A stretch of DNA of 64,000 bases from Halomonas maura (GTDB lineage Bacteria > Pseudomonadota > Gammaproteobacteria > Pseudomonadales > Halomonadaceae), in contig NZ_JAUFPQ010000009.1 in the NCBI RefSeq assembly GCF_030409305.1, positions 1 through 64,000 of the forward strand, given 5' to 3'. The notes under the pieces were generated by a model. That model ran no database searches. It was not told where the DNA came from and worked only from the letters and a program-made list of their open reading frames with translations. Positions 46,160-56,733 of the stretch are shown piece by piece. Within the stretch, counting starts at the first letter, position 1; each line of letters opens with the position of its first letter. The position numbers and the translations under genes are program-made.

Positions 46160-47677
46160 ATGTGCGGTATCGTGGGCCTGATGGCCAAGCAGGCGGTGAA
46201 CCAGGGCATCTATGATGCCCTGACGGTGCTTCAGCATCGAGGCCAGGATGCCGCCGGCATGATGACCTGGAACGAGGGGCGCTTCCTGCTGCGCAAGAGC
46301 AACGGCCTGGTGCGTGATGTCTTCCATACCCGCCACATGGCGCGTCTCAAGGGCAACCTGGGCATCGGCCATGTGCGCTACCCCACGGCGGGCTCGTCCA
46401 GCGAGGCGGAGTCCCAGCCGTTCTACGTCAACTCGCCGTACGGCATCAGCCTGGCCCACAACGGCAACCTGACCAATTCCGAGCAGCTCAAGCAGGAGCT
46501 GTTCTCCTCCGACCTGCGCCACATCAACACCAGCTCCGACTCCGAGGTGCTGCTCAACGTCTTCGCCCATGAGCTGGGCAAGCAGGGCCTGCACCTGGAG
46601 CCGGGCGACATCTTCGATGCCGTGCGCCGCGTGCATCGCCGCTGCCGTGGCGGCTATGCCGCGGTGGCGATCATCAACGGCGTCGGCATGGTGGCCTTCC
46701 GGGATCCCAACGGCATTCGTCCGGTGGTCTTCGGCACCCGCGACGAGGGCAACGGCCAGGAGGTGATGATCGCCTCCGAATCGGTGGCCCTCGACGTCGG
46801 CGGCTTCGAGCTGCACCGCGATCTGGCCCCCGGCGAAGCGCTGTTCGTCGACATGCACGGCCAGCTGCATACCCAGTCCTGTGCCGACGCCCCGCGGCTC
46901 GCCCCCTGCATCTTCGAGCACGTCTACCTGGCGCGCCCGGACTCGATCCTCGACGGCGCCTATGTCTACGGCACGCGCATGCAGATGGGCCGCAAGCTCG
47001 GCGATCGCATCCAGGCCGAATGGCCGGACCACGATATCGACGTGGTCATCCCGATCCCCGACACCTCCCGTACCTCGGCCCTCGAACTCGCCCAGCACCT
47101 CGGCGTGACCTTCCGCGAGGGCTTCATGAAGAACCGCTACATCGGGCGGACCTTCATCATGCCCGGCCAGACCCAGCGCAAGAAGTCGGTGCGCCAGAAG
47201 CTCAACGCCATCGACATCGAGTTCAAGGGCAAGAACGTGCTGCTGGTGGACGACTCCATCGTGCGCGGTACGACCTGCCGGCAGATCATCCAGATGGCCC
47301 GGGAGGCCGGCGCCAACAACGTCTACTTTGCCTCGGCGGCGCCGCCCGTGCGCTATCCGAATGTCTACGGCATCGACATGCCGGCGGCCAGCGAGCTGAT
47401 CGCCCATGGCCGCAGCGAGGCCGAGGTGGGCGAGCTGATCGGCGCCGACCGCATGGTCTACCAGGACCTGGATGACCTCAAGGATGCCTGTCGCGAGGTC
47501 AATCCGGCCCTGGACGCCTTCGATTGCTCGGTGTTCGATGGCCGCTACATCACCGGCGACATCGACGACAGCTACCTGGCCGATCTCGAGGCGTCCCGCA
47601 ACGACGCGGCCAAGGAGCAGAGTGCCGGTGACCATGCCCTGGTGGGCATGCACAACCAGGAAGACGACATCGACTGA
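46160..47677 (+). CDS. purF: Amidophosphoribosyltransferase
   Basis: A 505-aa enzyme catalysing the first step of purine synthesis. The N-terminal nucleophile is Cys2 ([33 protein letters not shown]). The glutaminase domain is followed by a phosphoribosyltransferase domain with the PRPP loop [26 protein letters not shown] (about 360-385). The GTAAGG upstream of the ATG at 46160 supports the start. It is 65 bases after cvpA and ten bases before metZ. Confidence 0.98.
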   Translation: MCGIVGLMAKQAVNQGIYDALTVLQHRGQDAAGMMTWNEGRFLLRKSNGLVRDVFHTRHMARLKGNLGIGHVRYPTAGSSSEAESQPFYVNSPYGISLAHNGNLTNSEQLKQELFSSDLRHINTSSDSEVLLNVFAHELGKQGLHLEPGDIFDAVRRVHRRCRGGYAAVAIINGVGMVAFRDPNGIRPVVFGTRDEGNGQEVMIASESVALDVGGFELHRDLAPGEALFVDMHGQLHTQSCADAPRLAPCIFEHVYLARPDSILDGAYVYGTRMQMGRKLGDRIQAEWPDHDIDVVIPIPDTSRTSALELAQHLGVTFREGFMKNRYIGRTFIMPGQTQRKKSVRQKLNAIDIEFKGKNVLLVDDSIVRGTTCRQIIQMAREAGANNVYFASAAPPVRYPNVYGIDMPAASELIAHGRSEAEVGELIGADRMVYQDLDDLKDACREVNPALDAFDCSVFDGRYITGDIDDSYLADLEASRNDAAKEQSAGDHALVGMHNQEDDID

Positions 47678-47687
47678 GGGAGGTCTC

Positions 47688-48887
47688 ATGCACGACGAAT
47701 CCAATCCGGCGGACGCCTGGGGCCTCGACACCCGGGCGATTCGTGCCGGACACCGGCGGACCGGCGAGCAGGAGCATGGCGAGCCGATCTTCCCGACCTC
47801 GAGTTTCGTCTACGAGAGCGCCGCCGAGGCGGCGCGCAAGTTCGGCGGCAAGGAACCGGGCAACATCTACTCGCGGTTCACCAATCCCACGGTGCGCACC
47901 TTCGAGCAGCGGCTGGCCGCCCTGGAAGGAGGCGAGCGTTGCGTGGCGACCAGCTCCGGAATGTCGGCGATCCTGGCCACCGCCCTGGCGCTGCTTTCCG
48001 CCGGCGACGAGATCGTCGCCTCGCGGTCGCTGTTCGGTACCACGGTGAGCCTGTTCGACAAATATCTGAGCAAGCTGGGCATCACCACCCGCTATGTGGA
48101 ACTCTCGAACCTCGAGGCCTGGGAGGCGGCGGTGACGCCGGCGACCAGGCTGATGTTCGCCGAGACCCCGTCGAACCCGCTCTCCGAGGTCGTCGATATC
48201 GCGGCGCTGGCCGAGATCGCCCGTCGCCATGAGGCCTGGCTGGCCATCGACAACTGCTTCTTGACCCCGGCCCTGCAGCAGCCGCTGGCGCTGGGGGCGG
48301 ACCTGGTGATCCATTCCGCGACCAAGTACCTGGATGGCCAGGGACGTGCCGTGGGCGGCGCCGTGGTGGGGCCCGACACGCTGCTCGAGGAGATGTACGG
48401 CGTGGTGCGCACCTGCGGGCCCTGCCTGAGCCCGTTCAACGCCTGGATCTTCACCAAGGGCCTGGAGACCCTCGGCCTGCGCATGCAGGCCCACTGCGCC
48501 AATGCCCGCCAGCTGGCCGAATGGCTCGAGGCCCACCCGGCGGTGGAGCGGGTCCACTACAGTGGCCTGGCCAGCCATCCCCAGCATGCCCTGGCGGCGC
48601 GGCAGCAGCGTGACTTCGGCGCCGTGCTCGGGGTCGAGGTCAAGGGCGGCCGCGAGGGCGCCTGGTCGGTGATCGATGCCACCCGGCTGCTGTCGATCAC
48701 CGGCAACCTTGGCGACGTGAAGAGCACCATCACCCATCCCGGAACCACCACCCACGGTCGTCTCTCCGATGACCAGAAGGCCGCTGCCGGCATCCGCGAG
48801 GGGCTGATTCGCGTGGCCGTCGGGCTCGAGGACCTCGCCGATATCCAGGCGGACCTGTCCCGCGGGCTCGATGCCCTGGTGCGCTGA
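47688..48887 (+). CDS. metZ: O-succinylhomoserine sulfhydrylase
   Basis: A 399-aa Cys/Met-metabolism PLP enzyme that makes homocysteine directly from O-succinylhomoserine and sulfide. The PLP lysine is in VIHSATKYLDGQGRAVGGAVVG (about residue 210); TRAIRAGHRRTGEQEHGEPIFPTSSFVYESAAEAARKFGGKEPGNIYSRFTNPT is typical of MetZ. The ATG at 47688 follows GGGAGG. The purF-metZ order is shared with pseudomonads. A strong hairpin lies downstream. Confidence 0.95.
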   Translation: MHDESNPADAWGLDTRAIRAGHRRTGEQEHGEPIFPTSSFVYESAAEAARKFGGKEPGNIYSRFTNPTVRTFEQRLAALEGGERCVATSSGMSAILATALALLSAGDEIVASRSLFGTTVSLFDKYLSKLGITTRYVELSNLEAWEAAVTPATRLMFAETPSNPLSEVVDIAALAEIARRHEAWLAIDNCFLTPALQQPLALGADLVIHSATKYLDGQGRAVGGAVVGPDTLLEEMYGVVRTCGPCLSPFNAWIFTKGLETLGLRMQAHCANARQLAEWLEAHPAVERVHYSGLASHPQHALAARQQRDFGAVLGVEVKGGREGAWSVIDATRLLSITGNLGDVKSTITHPGTTTHGRLSDDQKAAAGIREGLIRVAVGLEDLADIQADLSRGLDALVR

Positions 48888-49196
48888 CCGCGCGGGCCGG
48901 AAGCCATTGCCTCGACGACGCCCCGCCTGCCGGGGCGTCGGCGTGTCCGGGGTAGGCGTTTCCGAGGGGCAACCCCGGCCTGGCATGGGATTGAATTAGA
49001 ACGATCTGATTGTATAAGCTGCTTGGATGCGGGCGCATCGCAAGCGCTGACCATTGCATGAAATCGAATGATGATTTCACTTATTTCCCATTTTTTTGGT
49101 CCACGTGATCGGTATGATGCTTTCTCATTCGTTGACGGGGCGGCGATGGACGCCCCGTGCCAGGACATCGAGGGATCACGCCGGGAGGGCCGAGCC
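48888..49196. other. Gap between metZ and the cytochrome gene
   Basis: 309 bases: a terminator-like hairpin at 48916-48940, then an AT-rich stretch (about 48990-49110, including seven Ts at 49091-49097) likely to hold the promoter of the cytochrome b561 gene. No gene is seen. Confidence 0.5.
48916..48940 (+). terminator. Hairpin terminator after metZ
   Basis: Perfect ten-base arms CGACGCCCCG and CGGGGCGTCG around a five-base loop, 28 bases after the metZ stop. The T-run is poor. Confidence 0.65.
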
Positions 49197-49766
49197 ATGT
49201 GGCGCAATACACATCGTGGATGGGGGATCGTCAGTATCGCGCTTCACTGGATCAGTGCGCTGGCCCTGGTCGGGCTCTTCGTGCTGGGCTGGTGGATGAC
49301 CGGGCTCGACTACTACGACAGCTGGTACAACCTGGCGCCCTGGTGGCACCGCTCCGTCGGCATGCTGGTGCTGCTGCTGACCCTGGCACGGGTGCTCTGG
49401 CGACTTCCCCAGCCGGCGCCGGCGCTGCCCGGCTCACGCCTGGAGCGGATATTCGCGCATCTGGGGCACCTGGCGCTGTACGCGCTGATGCTGCTGGTGC
49501 TGATCAGCGGCTACCTGATCTCCACCGCCGAGGGCGACGGCATCAGCGTCTTCGGCTGGTTCACGGTGCCGGCGCTGGTCAGCGACCTGCCCGACCAGGC
49601 CTCCCTGGCCGGCACCATCCACTGGTACGGCGCCCTGGCCATGATGGTCCTGGCCGCGGGCCATGCCCTGGCCGCCCTCAAGCACCATTACCGGGATCGC
49701 CACGACACCCTGGTGCGCATGCTGCATTCGCGTCATGCCCGTCGTGGCGGGACGCCACAGCCCTGA
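49197..49766 (+). CDS. Cytochrome b561 family protein
   Basis: A 189-aa membrane protein with four helices (IVSIALHWISALALVGLFVLGWWM, SVGMLVLLLTLARVLW, HLALYALMLLVLISGYLIS, HWYGALAMMVLAAGHALAALKHHY). The haem-ligating histidines fit the family (ALHW near the N-terminus; HWYG and KHHY at the end). It probably shuttles electrons between quinone and a periplasmic partner. The ATG at 49197 follows GGGAGGG. It is paired with yceI 23 bases downstream, a common arrangement. Confidence 0.92.
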   Translation: MWRNTHRGWGIVSIALHWISALALVGLFVLGWWMTGLDYYDSWYNLAPWWHRSVGMLVLLLTLARVLWRLPQPAPALPGSRLERIFAHLGHLALYALMLLVLISGYLISTAEGDGISVFGWFTVPALVSDLPDQASLAGTIHWYGALAMMVLAAGHALAALKHHYRDRHDTLVRMLHSRHARRGGTPQP

Positions 49767-49789
49767 CCCATGCAAGGAAGGAAATAGCA

Positions 49790-50377
49790 ATGTTCAAGAA
49801 GACCGCCCTGACGGCCGCCCTGGCCACCACCGCCCTCGTGCCTCTCGCCCAGGCCCAGGCCGCCGACTACGTGATCGATACCGAGGACGGCCAGCATGCC
49901 TTCATCCAGTTCAAGATCAGCCACCTCGGCTTCTCCTACATCCTGGGCAGCTTCGAGGACTTCTCCGGCCAGTTCAGCTATGACCCGGACGCGCCGGCGG
50001 CCGCTTCCGCCAACCTCGAGGTGGACGTGGCGAGCCTGACCACCAACCACGCCGAGCGCGACAAGCACATCAAGAGCGACGACTTCCTCGACGTCGCGGA
50101 ATACCCGACCGCCAGCTTCACCTCCACCGGCTTCGAGCCCACCGGCGAGGACCAGGGCGTGCTCAGCGGCGAGCTGACCCTGCATGGCGAGACCCGGGCC
50201 ATCGAGATGCCGGTGACCCTGCTGGGCGAGGGCGAGGACCCCTGGGGCAACTACCGGGCCGGCTTCGAGGGCTCGACGACCCTGGCCCTGGCCGACTACG
50301 GCATCGACATGTCCAGCTTCCCCGAGCCGATGCATGAACTCGAGCTCAACGTGACCTTCGAGGGTATCCGCCAGTAG
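49790..50377 (+). CDS. yceI: YceI family periplasmic protein
   Basis: A 195-aa lipocalin-like protein with a signal peptide (MFKKTALTAALATTALVPLAQAQA). The fold motifs are YVIDTEDGQHAFIQFKISHLGFSYILGSFEDFSGQF, KHIKSDDFLDVAEYPTASFTST, GELTLHGETRAIEMPVTL and GFEGSTTLALADYGI. Family members bind isoprenoid (polyprenyl) lipids. AAGGAAGG before the ATG at 49790 supports the start. Co-transcribed with the b561 gene; ends at a bidirectional terminator. Confidence 0.94.
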   Translation: MFKKTALTAALATTALVPLAQAQAADYVIDTEDGQHAFIQFKISHLGFSYILGSFEDFSGQFSYDPDAPAAASANLEVDVASLTTNHAERDKHIKSDDFLDVAEYPTASFTSTGFEPTGEDQGVLSGELTLHGETRAIEMPVTLLGEGEDPWGNYRAGFEGSTTLALADYGIDMSSFPEPMHELELNVTFEGIRQ

Positions 50378-50429
50378 TAAGTGGAGGGCGTGGGCCCCGG
50401 CCGATCGCCCGATCCGGTCGTTGCACGAA

Positions 50430-50460
50430 GAGGACACCCCGGCCATGCCGGGGTGTCCTC
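50430..50460. terminator. Bidirectional hairpin between yceI and the dioxygenase gene
   Basis: Perfect 14-bp arms GAGGACACCCCGGC and GCCGGGGTGTCCTC around CAT, in a convergent gap. Likely ends transcription from both sides. Confidence 0.75.
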
Positions 50461-50535
50461 GTTCGTCACCCTTGTCGGTCGTCGTCTCAGGCGGCAAGCG
50501 TCGAGCTCCGCAGCGGCGCGTCCCCCCACCGGGGG

Positions 50536-51330
50536 TCATCGTGTGGTGTTGAGCACGGCGTCGGGGAAGTGACGGCGCAGGATGCGGTTCTGGAAGGGGT
50601 CGACGAACCGTGAGTTGATGATCACGATGAACCGTTCGAACGGCACGCCGGGATCCTGCTGGGTGATCGCGTCCACGCTGTGAAAGAGCTTGTCGTCGCG
50701 CAGGTGCAGCACATCTCCCGGGGCGAGGGTCATGTCGGCGAGCCGCCGGCTGCCGGCCTTGTCGTCATAGAGATGGTTCTCGCCGCCGGTCAAGTTCTCC
50801 CGTCTCACCACCATGATGCTCAGGGCCTTGCAGCCGTCGGCATGAACGCCCTGTCCCTGAAGGGGATCCACCTGGCCTTCCCCCCGGACGCCGGTGATCT
50901 GCATCAGGATCGGCTCGTTGGCCTGGAGCCCCCACAGCCCCGCCCAGGCCTTCACGAAGGCCTTGACGTCTGCGCGGGCCAGGAAGGCCTCGGTCAGCGG
51001 CGCATAGTAGCGCAGCCGGTCGGCCATGCTCGCGGCATCATTGAAGGCGCCGCCCTGGGCCATGGGGCAGGCCCCCATATCCTTCATCTCGCCATCCTCG
51101 TCCAGCGCCAGCCAGGACATGCGCTTCCAGCGCCGGTTGACATAGGGATCGCGGGGCAGGTCGGTGGTGGCGGCCTGCCACGCGCCCAGGTCCAGCTGCT
51201 CACGCACGTCGGTCAAGGCCCAGTCCTGGCGTGCCAGGTCAACCGTGACCCCCGGGGACCAGTAGCTGGAAAGTGAACTGACGAGCAGGGAGCTAGGCTG
51301 ATAGCCATACTTGAGACTTTCGAGTTTCAT
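50536..51330 (-). CDS. 2-oxoglutarate/Fe(II) dioxygenase family protein
   Basis: A 264-aa protein matching the 2OG-Fe dioxygenase group that includes amino-acid hydroxylases. The facial triad is visible as HADGCKALSIMVVRR (H and D) and LRDDKLFHSVDAI (second His), with ERFIVIINSRFVDPFQN supplying the 2-oxoglutarate arginine region. Some relatives hydroxylate free isoleucine or other aliphatic amino acids; the substrate here is not known. It is a single gene with an AT-rich upstream region and a terminator shared with yceI. Confidence 0.8.
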   Translation of the reverse strand: MKLESLKYGYQPSSLLVSSLSSYWSPGVTVDLARQDWALTDVREQLDLGAWQAATTDLPRDPYVNRRWKRMSWLALDEDGEMKDMGACPMAQGGAFNDAASMADRLRYYAPLTEAFLARADVKAFVKAWAGLWGLQANEPILMQITGVRGEGQVDPLQGQGVHADGCKALSIMVVRRENLTGGENHLYDDKAGSRRLADMTLAPGDVLHLRDDKLFHSVDAITQQDPGVPFERFIVIINSRFVDPFQNRILRRHFPDAVLNTTR

Positions 51331-51613
51331 TCTGCTTCTCCTGTTTCTGCATGGGTAGTGGTGCAGTGGGTACGACGTTTTTATGATCTTCGTTTACTAG
51401 ATGAAAAGTAAGATTACAAAAGTAAACAATTAGGCTTGCGTAAAGGCAAAAATGGCCTTCAGCCATTAAAATGAGAAAAATTTATGAGTTTTCTGGCATA
51501 TAAAGCTATGGGAAGTACGAGAATCTTCATGTCATATGAAGTATCAAAATCCTATTCCAAGGATTAGGTATCATGAGGATCATCGGCGTCGTCGAATCAG
51601 GGAGGTCAGAATC

Positions 51614-53446
51614 ATGACCCGCAAGGTGTCATGCTCCATCAGGCGGCTGATACGCGTGCTATGGCGGATGTGTCGCACTGCGGTGCTCCGGCCTCGCCCG
51701 TTGCGCCATGACGATGTCGATCAGGTGCGTCGCCAGTACCAGGAGAGCGAGCATCGCTTTCGTGCCCTGCTGGAGAGCCTGCCCAAGGTGGCCGTGCAGG
51801 GCTATGACCGGGACCGGCGGGTCATCTACTGGAACGAGGCCAGCACCCGACTCTATGGCTATCCGGCGGAGGAGGCGGAAGGACAGCTGCTGGAGGACCT
51901 GATCATTCCGCCCCCCATGCGCGAGGCCGTGATTCGGGCCCATCGGGCCTGGGTCAAGGAGGGGCAGGAGATTCCGGCCGGAGAGCTCGAGCTGCTGCAT
52001 CGCAGCGGCAACCTGGTCCCGGTGTTCTCCCACCACGTGATGCTGGGGGAGCACACCGAGTTTCCGCTGATGTTCTGCGTCGATGTGGATCTCTCGGACC
52101 AGAAGCAGGCCCATCGCGACCTGGCCTTCGCGACCCGCTTCGACAGCCTGACCCAGTTTCCCAATCGCCGGACCTTCGAGATCGAACTGGATGCCCTGCT
52201 CGAGGAATGTCGGCGGCGGGGCATCGGCGCGGCGTTGGTCTACCTGGATATCGACCGTTTCGTCGAGATCAACGATGCCTTGGGGTATGCCCAGGGCGAC
52301 CAGTTGCTGGTGGAGCTGGCGCATCGCTTGCGCCATGAGCAACGCACGACGGACCTGATGTCACGGGTCTCGAGCGATGAGTTCGTGCTGGCGTTTCCGG
52401 GGATCGAGTTTCACGACGACGTCCTGCGCCTGGTGCGCAAGGTGAGAAGCGTCTTTCAGCGACCCTTCACCCTCGAGGGCGGTGAGCGCATGGTGACGGC
52501 CAGCCTGGGGATCAGCCTGTTTCCCGAAAACGGGACCGCGGCCCACGACCTGATCCGTAACGCCGATGTCGCCAAGAACCATGCCAAGCTCGAGGGGCGG
52601 GGCGGACTGCAATTCTTCCACCAGCGCTTGCATGATGAGCTGGTCTATCAGCTTGACCTGATGGAGAGGCTGGAAAAGGCCCTCGATCGGGGCGAGCTGA
52701 GCCTGTGCTATCAGCCTCAGGTATCGGCCGTCAGCGGGGGCATCGAGAATTTCGAGGCGCTGTTGCGCTGGATCCCGGCGGAGGGCCCCACGGTGTCGCC
52801 GGCGGAATTCATCCCCCTGGCGGAGCAGTCGGGCTTGATTCACCGCCTCGGCGACTGGGTGATCGAGGAGGCCTGTCGTCAGCAGGCGGCCTGGCGTGCC
52901 GCGGGATACCTCGACTCGCGCATCGATATCAACGTCTCGGGCTCACAGCTCGCCAGGCCGGATATCCTGGAGCGTTTCGAGGCGTGCGTGCAGGCCCATG
53001 GCCTGGCGCCGGGCGATATCGGCATCGAGCTGACCGAGAACGTGTTGATTGATGCCGACCACCGGGTCCTGGAGGGGCTGCGGCGCCTCTACCATCGAGG
53101 CGTGCGGATCGCCATCGATGACTTCGGTACCGGCTACTCCTCGTTGAGCTATCTCAAGCACTTTCCGCTGACGGCACTGAAGATCGATCGCAGCTTCGTG
53201 CATGATGCCCCTGGCCAACCCGAGGATCGCGCCATCATGGAGGCGGCGGTGTTCATCGGCCATCGCCTGGGGCTCGAGGTGGTCGCCGAGGGGGTGGAAA
53301 GCGCTGAGCAGCTGACCCTGATCCGTGAGATGGGCTGTGATCTGGTGCAAGGCTTCTACTTCTATCGTCCCATGCCGGCGACGGACATCGAGCGCTTGCT
53401 GGCGGGGCTGGTCACCGCTCCTCAGGGGGAGGGCTATCGCAGTTAG
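51614..53446 (+). CDS. PAS-GGDEF-EAL cyclic-di-GMP protein
   Basis: A 610-aa signalling protein. The PAS domain lies at about 45-165 ([32 protein letters not shown]) and the GGDEF domain at about 175-335, whose active-site motif is SSDEF (residues 253-257) instead of GGDEF, so cyclase activity is doubtful. The EAL domain at about 350-605 has its motifs intact: E381-A-L in [48 protein letters not shown] and EGVESAEQ. It is therefore probably a phosphodiesterase. The ATG at 51614 follows AGGGAGG; an earlier ATG at 51536 lacks a ribosome-binding site. No membrane helix is evident. Confidence 0.9.
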   Translation: MTRKVSCSIRRLIRVLWRMCRTAVLRPRPLRHDDVDQVRRQYQESEHRFRALLESLPKVAVQGYDRDRRVIYWNEASTRLYGYPAEEAEGQLLEDLIIPPPMREAVIRAHRAWVKEGQEIPAGELELLHRSGNLVPVFSHHVMLGEHTEFPLMFCVDVDLSDQKQAHRDLAFATRFDSLTQFPNRRTFEIELDALLEECRRRGIGAALVYLDIDRFVEINDALGYAQGDQLLVELAHRLRHEQRTTDLMSRVSSDEFVLAFPGIEFHDDVLRLVRKVRSVFQRPFTLEGGERMVTASLGISLFPENGTAAHDLIRNADVAKNHAKLEGRGGLQFFHQRLHDELVYQLDLMERLEKALDRGELSLCYQPQVSAVSGGIENFEALLRWIPAEGPTVSPAEFIPLAEQSGLIHRLGDWVIEEACRQQAAWRAAGYLDSRIDINVSGSQLARPDILERFEACVQAHGLAPGDIGIELTENVLIDADHRVLEGLRRLYHRGVRIAIDDFGTGYSSLSYLKHFPLTALKIDRSFVHDAPGQPEDRAIMEAAVFIGHRLGLEVVAEGVESAEQLTLIREMGCDLVQGFYFYRPMPATDIERLLAGLVTAPQGEGYRS

Positions 53447-53929
53447 CCGTGTCGCTCGGGGCTGATCCGGCGACGGGTCCCGGTGTGCCGGACCCTCGAG
53501 GCGGCGCGGTAACCCCATCCTTGGGCGCTACCGACGCCCTGCGGCGCTCTCGCGTCCCGCTCCGCTTGCAGGACCGGTGCTGACCATCCAGGGCCAGTCC
53601 GTTCGGAGGGGGCCTCCTCACCCATGGCACAGGGCCTCCTCTCCGAGCTGTCCCCGGCGCCCTTCGCCATATCCAGATCAACTCGCCCGGATATCGCCTC
53701 AGGTGCCGTGATGATCGCGCAGCCAACTGGTTTCACAGGCTTTATCCCGATGGAGCGCCGTACCGCGGGGCACGGTCGAGTGAGGGAGTAAGCCTGTGGC
53801 AGCCAGGGGCAAGCGAGGGCTCGAGCAACGTGGTGCAATATTCGGGCTGGCCCTGCCTTCAGGGGGGCGACTGAGAGTCGCCACGGGATGGCGTAGAATG
53901 CCCAGCTCACGTTTCGCCCCGGAGTCCCT
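53447..53929. other. Repeat-containing gap before the MATE gene
   Basis: 483 bases without a gene. It holds a long variant of the 88-bp repeat in reverse orientation (53498-53658). The minus-strand frame 53443-53910 translates the repeat and is not thought to be a gene. The 3' part precedes the MATE pump start. Confidence 0.5.
53498..53658 (-). repeat. Dispersed palindromic repeat, long reverse variant (copy D)
   Basis: Bases 53498-53538 match the reverse complement of the right half of copy B at 35 of 41 positions. Bases about 53623-53658 (CATGGCACAGGGCCTCCTC...) match the other end. About 85 extra bases lie between the two, so this is a longer member of the same family. Confidence 0.6.
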
Positions 53930-55279
53930 GTGAGCCATCCCTCGCCCCCCTCGTCGTCACTGGGCCTGATGCTGTGGCGTCAGACCTGGCCCATGGCCAT
54001 CGGCGTGATGGCCCTGCTGGGGTTCCAGCTGGTGGACAGCGCCTTCGTCGCCCGGCTGGGCACCCGGCCACTGGCGGCCCAGTCCTTCACCTTCCCGCTG
54101 TCGTTCCTGATCATCGGCGTTCAGGTGGGCATGGGCATTGCCATCGCCGCCCTGGTGTCCCGCGCCCTGGGTGCCGGGGAGACGGCGAGGGCGCGGCGCC
54201 TGGGCAGCCTGGTGCTGCTGGCCGGCACGGCGGTGATCGCGCTGATGGTGCTGGCACTCTGGCTGACCCAGGGGCCGGTCTTTCGCCGGCTGGGGGCCGA
54301 CACGGCATCCTTGGCACTGATCCGCGACTACTGGGCCCCCCAGCTCCTGGCCGCCTGGCTGGGCGCGGCCCTCTATTTCGGTTACAGCCTGTTCCGTGCC
54401 CATGGCAACACCCGGCTCCCGGGGTTGCTGATGGTGCTGACCAGCCTGGTCAACCTGGCGCTGGACCCCCTGCTGATCTTCGGCATCGGTGACTGGCCGG
54501 GCCTGGGCCTGCCCGGGGCGGCCTGGGCCACGGCATTGGCCTTCGGCATGGGGCTGGCCGTGCTGGGCGTTCGCCTGCGAGGGGCGCACTGGCTGGCCCG
54601 AGCGGGGCTGGTGGCGGAGGCCCGAGCGTCACTTCGTCCCTTTGCCGGCATCGCCGGCCCGGCAATGATCAGCCAGCTGATGCCCCCGCTTGCCGCCATG
54701 CTGGCGATCGCGGTGGTGGCACGGCTGGGCGAGGCCGAGGTCGCGGCCTGGGGGCTGGCCAGCCGCCTGGAGACGCTCTCGCTGATGGTGGTACTGGCGC
54801 TGACCATGTCGCTGCCGCCGTGGCTCGGGCGCTGTTACGGGGCCGGTGACTGGGAGCAGGTACGACGCCTGTTGCGCCTGGCGCTGCGCGTGGTGGTGGC
54901 CTGGCAGCTGCTGCTGGGGATGGTCCTGGCGCTGGCCGCGTCCTGTGTCGCCGAGACCCTGTCGGGCAACCCGGAAGTGCGGGACGAGCTGGCGATCCTG
55001 ATTCGTTTCCTGTTGCCGAGCTATGCCGCCCTGGGCGTGTGCATGCTGGTGGTCTCGGCCGGCAATGCGCTCGGCTGGCCGCTCAGGGCCATGCTGATGT
55101 CCGCGGCCCGGCTGTTCGTGTTCTACCTGCCGTGCCTGTGGGCCGGCGCCTGGGTGGCCGGGGTGAGCGGCCTGGCGCTGGGCGCCGCCGTCGGCAATCT
55201 GCTGGCGGGACTGGCGGCCTGGCAACTGCTGCGGCGGATTCTGGCGAGCCCGCGACGCCGCCCAGTTCCCGATAGATGA
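53930..55279 (+). CDS. MATE family efflux transporter
   Basis: A 449-aa protein with about 12 membrane helices and the MATE pattern of two homologous halves: LMLWRQTWPMAIGVMALLGFQLVDSAFVARLGTRPLAAQSFTFPLSFLIIGVQVGMGIAIAALVSRALGAG near the N-terminus, and PAMISQLMPPLAAMLAIAVVARLGEAEVAAWGLASRLETLSLMVVLALTMSLPPWLGRCYGAGDW in the second half. Such pumps export cationic drugs or metabolites using a proton or sodium gradient. GTG start with GGAG five bases upstream. Single gene with an AT-rich downstream gap. Confidence 0.93.
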   Translation: MSHPSPPSSSLGLMLWRQTWPMAIGVMALLGFQLVDSAFVARLGTRPLAAQSFTFPLSFLIIGVQVGMGIAIAALVSRALGAGETARARRLGSLVLLAGTAVIALMVLALWLTQGPVFRRLGADTASLALIRDYWAPQLLAAWLGAALYFGYSLFRAHGNTRLPGLLMVLTSLVNLALDPLLIFGIGDWPGLGLPGAAWATALAFGMGLAVLGVRLRGAHWLARAGLVAEARASLRPFAGIAGPAMISQLMPPLAAMLAIAVVARLGEAEVAAWGLASRLETLSLMVVLALTMSLPPWLGRCYGAGDWEQVRRLLRLALRVVVAWQLLLGMVLALAASCVAETLSGNPEVRDELAILIRFLLPSYAALGVCMLVVSAGNALGWPLRAMLMSAARLFVFYLPCLWAGAWVAGVSGLALGAAVGNLLAGLAAWQLLRRILASPRRRPVPDR

Positions 55280-55476
55280 AAACACTGATTATGAAGGTAT
55301 TATTGAATAATAAAGCTAAAAAAGTGTATTAAACTGGTTGTTGTTATAAATAAAACTATAAAAAACAGAATTATTATCTGCATGGATCACCCTATACTCT
55401 GTTGCTCATTCGGCCCGGGTTCCCCTCCCGGGCCATGCCGTTCCCGCGGGTGACAACGAGAAGGTGAGGGCAGCGC

Positions 55477-56733
55477 ATGAAGGTATTGATTCTTGGCAGC
55501 GGCGTGGTGGGTGTCACCAGCGCGTATTACCTGGCTCGACGGGGCCATGAGGTCACGGTGGTGGACCGCCAGCCGTCGCCGGCCATGGAAACGAGCTACG
55601 GCAATGCCGGCCAGGTCTCCTTCGGCTTCTCCTCGCCCTGGGCGGCGCCGGGTATCCCCCGGAAGGCCATGAAGTGGATGTTCCAGGAGCATGCGCCGCT
55701 CAAGATCCAGCCCAGGATGGACCCGACCATGGCGCGCTTCATGATGAAGATGTTCGCCAACTGCGATGCCGAGCACTATGCCGTCAACAAGGAGCGCATG
55801 GTGCGTATCGCCGAGCACAGCCGGGCGTGCATCGATGCCCTGCGTGCCGAGACGGGGATTCGCTATGAGGATCGTCAACGCGGCCTGCTGCAGCTGTTCC
55901 GTCACGACAGTCAGGTCGAGGCTGTGGCCAAGGACATGAGGGTGCTGGCCCAGTGCGGCGTGCGCCACGCCCTGCTCGACAGCGAGGCGATCAAGACCGT
56001 GGAGCCGGCGCTGGCCCGGGTGCCCGGCAAGTTCGTCGGTGGCCTCCACCTGCCCGATGACCAGACCGGTGACTGCCATCTGTTCACCAATCGGCTGGCC
56101 GAGCATTGCCGGGAGCACCTGGGGGTCGAGTTCCGCTTCAATGTCGATATCCAGCGTCTCAAGCGTGGTGGTGCCGGCATCGAGAGCGTGTTCACCAGCG
56201 CCGGCGAGCTGACCGCCGATGCCTACGTGGTCTGCCTGGGCAGCTATTCGCCGTTCCTGGTCAAGGACCTCGACATTCGCCTGCCGATCTACCCGGTCAA
56301 GGGCTACAGCCTGACCCTACCGGTGGTCGACGATGGCGGGGCGCCCCAGTCCACGGTGATGGACGAGAGCTACAAGGTGGCGATCTCGCGCTTCGACGAT
56401 CGCATCCGGGTCGGTGGCACCGCGGAGCTGGCCTCCTACGACCTGAGCCTGCTGGAGAAGCGCCGGGCCACCATCAGCATGGTGGTGCAGGACGTCTTCC
56501 CCGAGGGGGGCGACGTGGCCAGGGCCGAGTTCTGGACCGGCCTGCGTCCCATGACGCCGGACTCGACGCCGATCATCGGGGCCACCAAGCACGGCAACCT
56601 CTGGCTCAACACCGGTCATGGCACCCTGGGCTGGACCATGAGCTGCGGCAGTGGCCAGCTGCTCTCGGACCTGATCGACGGTCGTGAGCCCGCCATCGAC
56701 CCCCGTGGGCTCGACGTCGCGCGCTACGCCTGA
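55477..56733 (+). CDS. dadA: D-amino acid dehydrogenase
   Basis: A 418-aa FAD enzyme that oxidises D-amino acids, chiefly D-alanine, passing electrons to the respiratory chain. The FAD dinucleotide-binding start is [30 protein letters not shown] (residues 3-32), followed by [25 protein letters not shown]. The C-terminal FAD region is [46 protein letters not shown]. The upstream 200 bases are strikingly AT-rich and probably hold a regulated promoter, as dadA is commonly controlled by an Lrp-type regulator. No dadX or lrp gene is adjacent. Confidence 0.94.
   Translation: MKVLILGSGVVGVTSAYYLARRGHEVTVVDRQPSPAMETSYGNAGQVSFGFSSPWAAPGIPRKAMKWMFQEHAPLKIQPRMDPTMARFMMKMFANCDAEHYAVNKERMVRIAEHSRACIDALRAETGIRYEDRQRGLLQLFRHDSQVEAVAKDMRVLAQCGVRHALLDSEAIKTVEPALARVPGKFVGGLHLPDDQTGDCHLFTNRLAEHCREHLGVEFRFNVDIQRLKRGGAGIESVFTSAGELTADAYVVCLGSYSPFLVKDLDIRLPIYPVKGYSLTLPVVDDGGAPQSTVMDESYKVAISRFDDRIRVGGTAELASYDLSLLEKRRATISMVVQDVFPEGGDVARAEFWTGLRPMTPDSTPIIGATKHGNLWLNTGHGTLGWTMSCGSGQLLSDLIDGREPAIDPRGLDVARYA

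Noticed and set aside
53443-53910. 155-codon minus-strand frame before the MATE gene
   Set aside because: Much of it translates the dispersed palindromic repeat (phrases like GSAQGWGYRAAS recur beside leuB), so it is repeat-derived.
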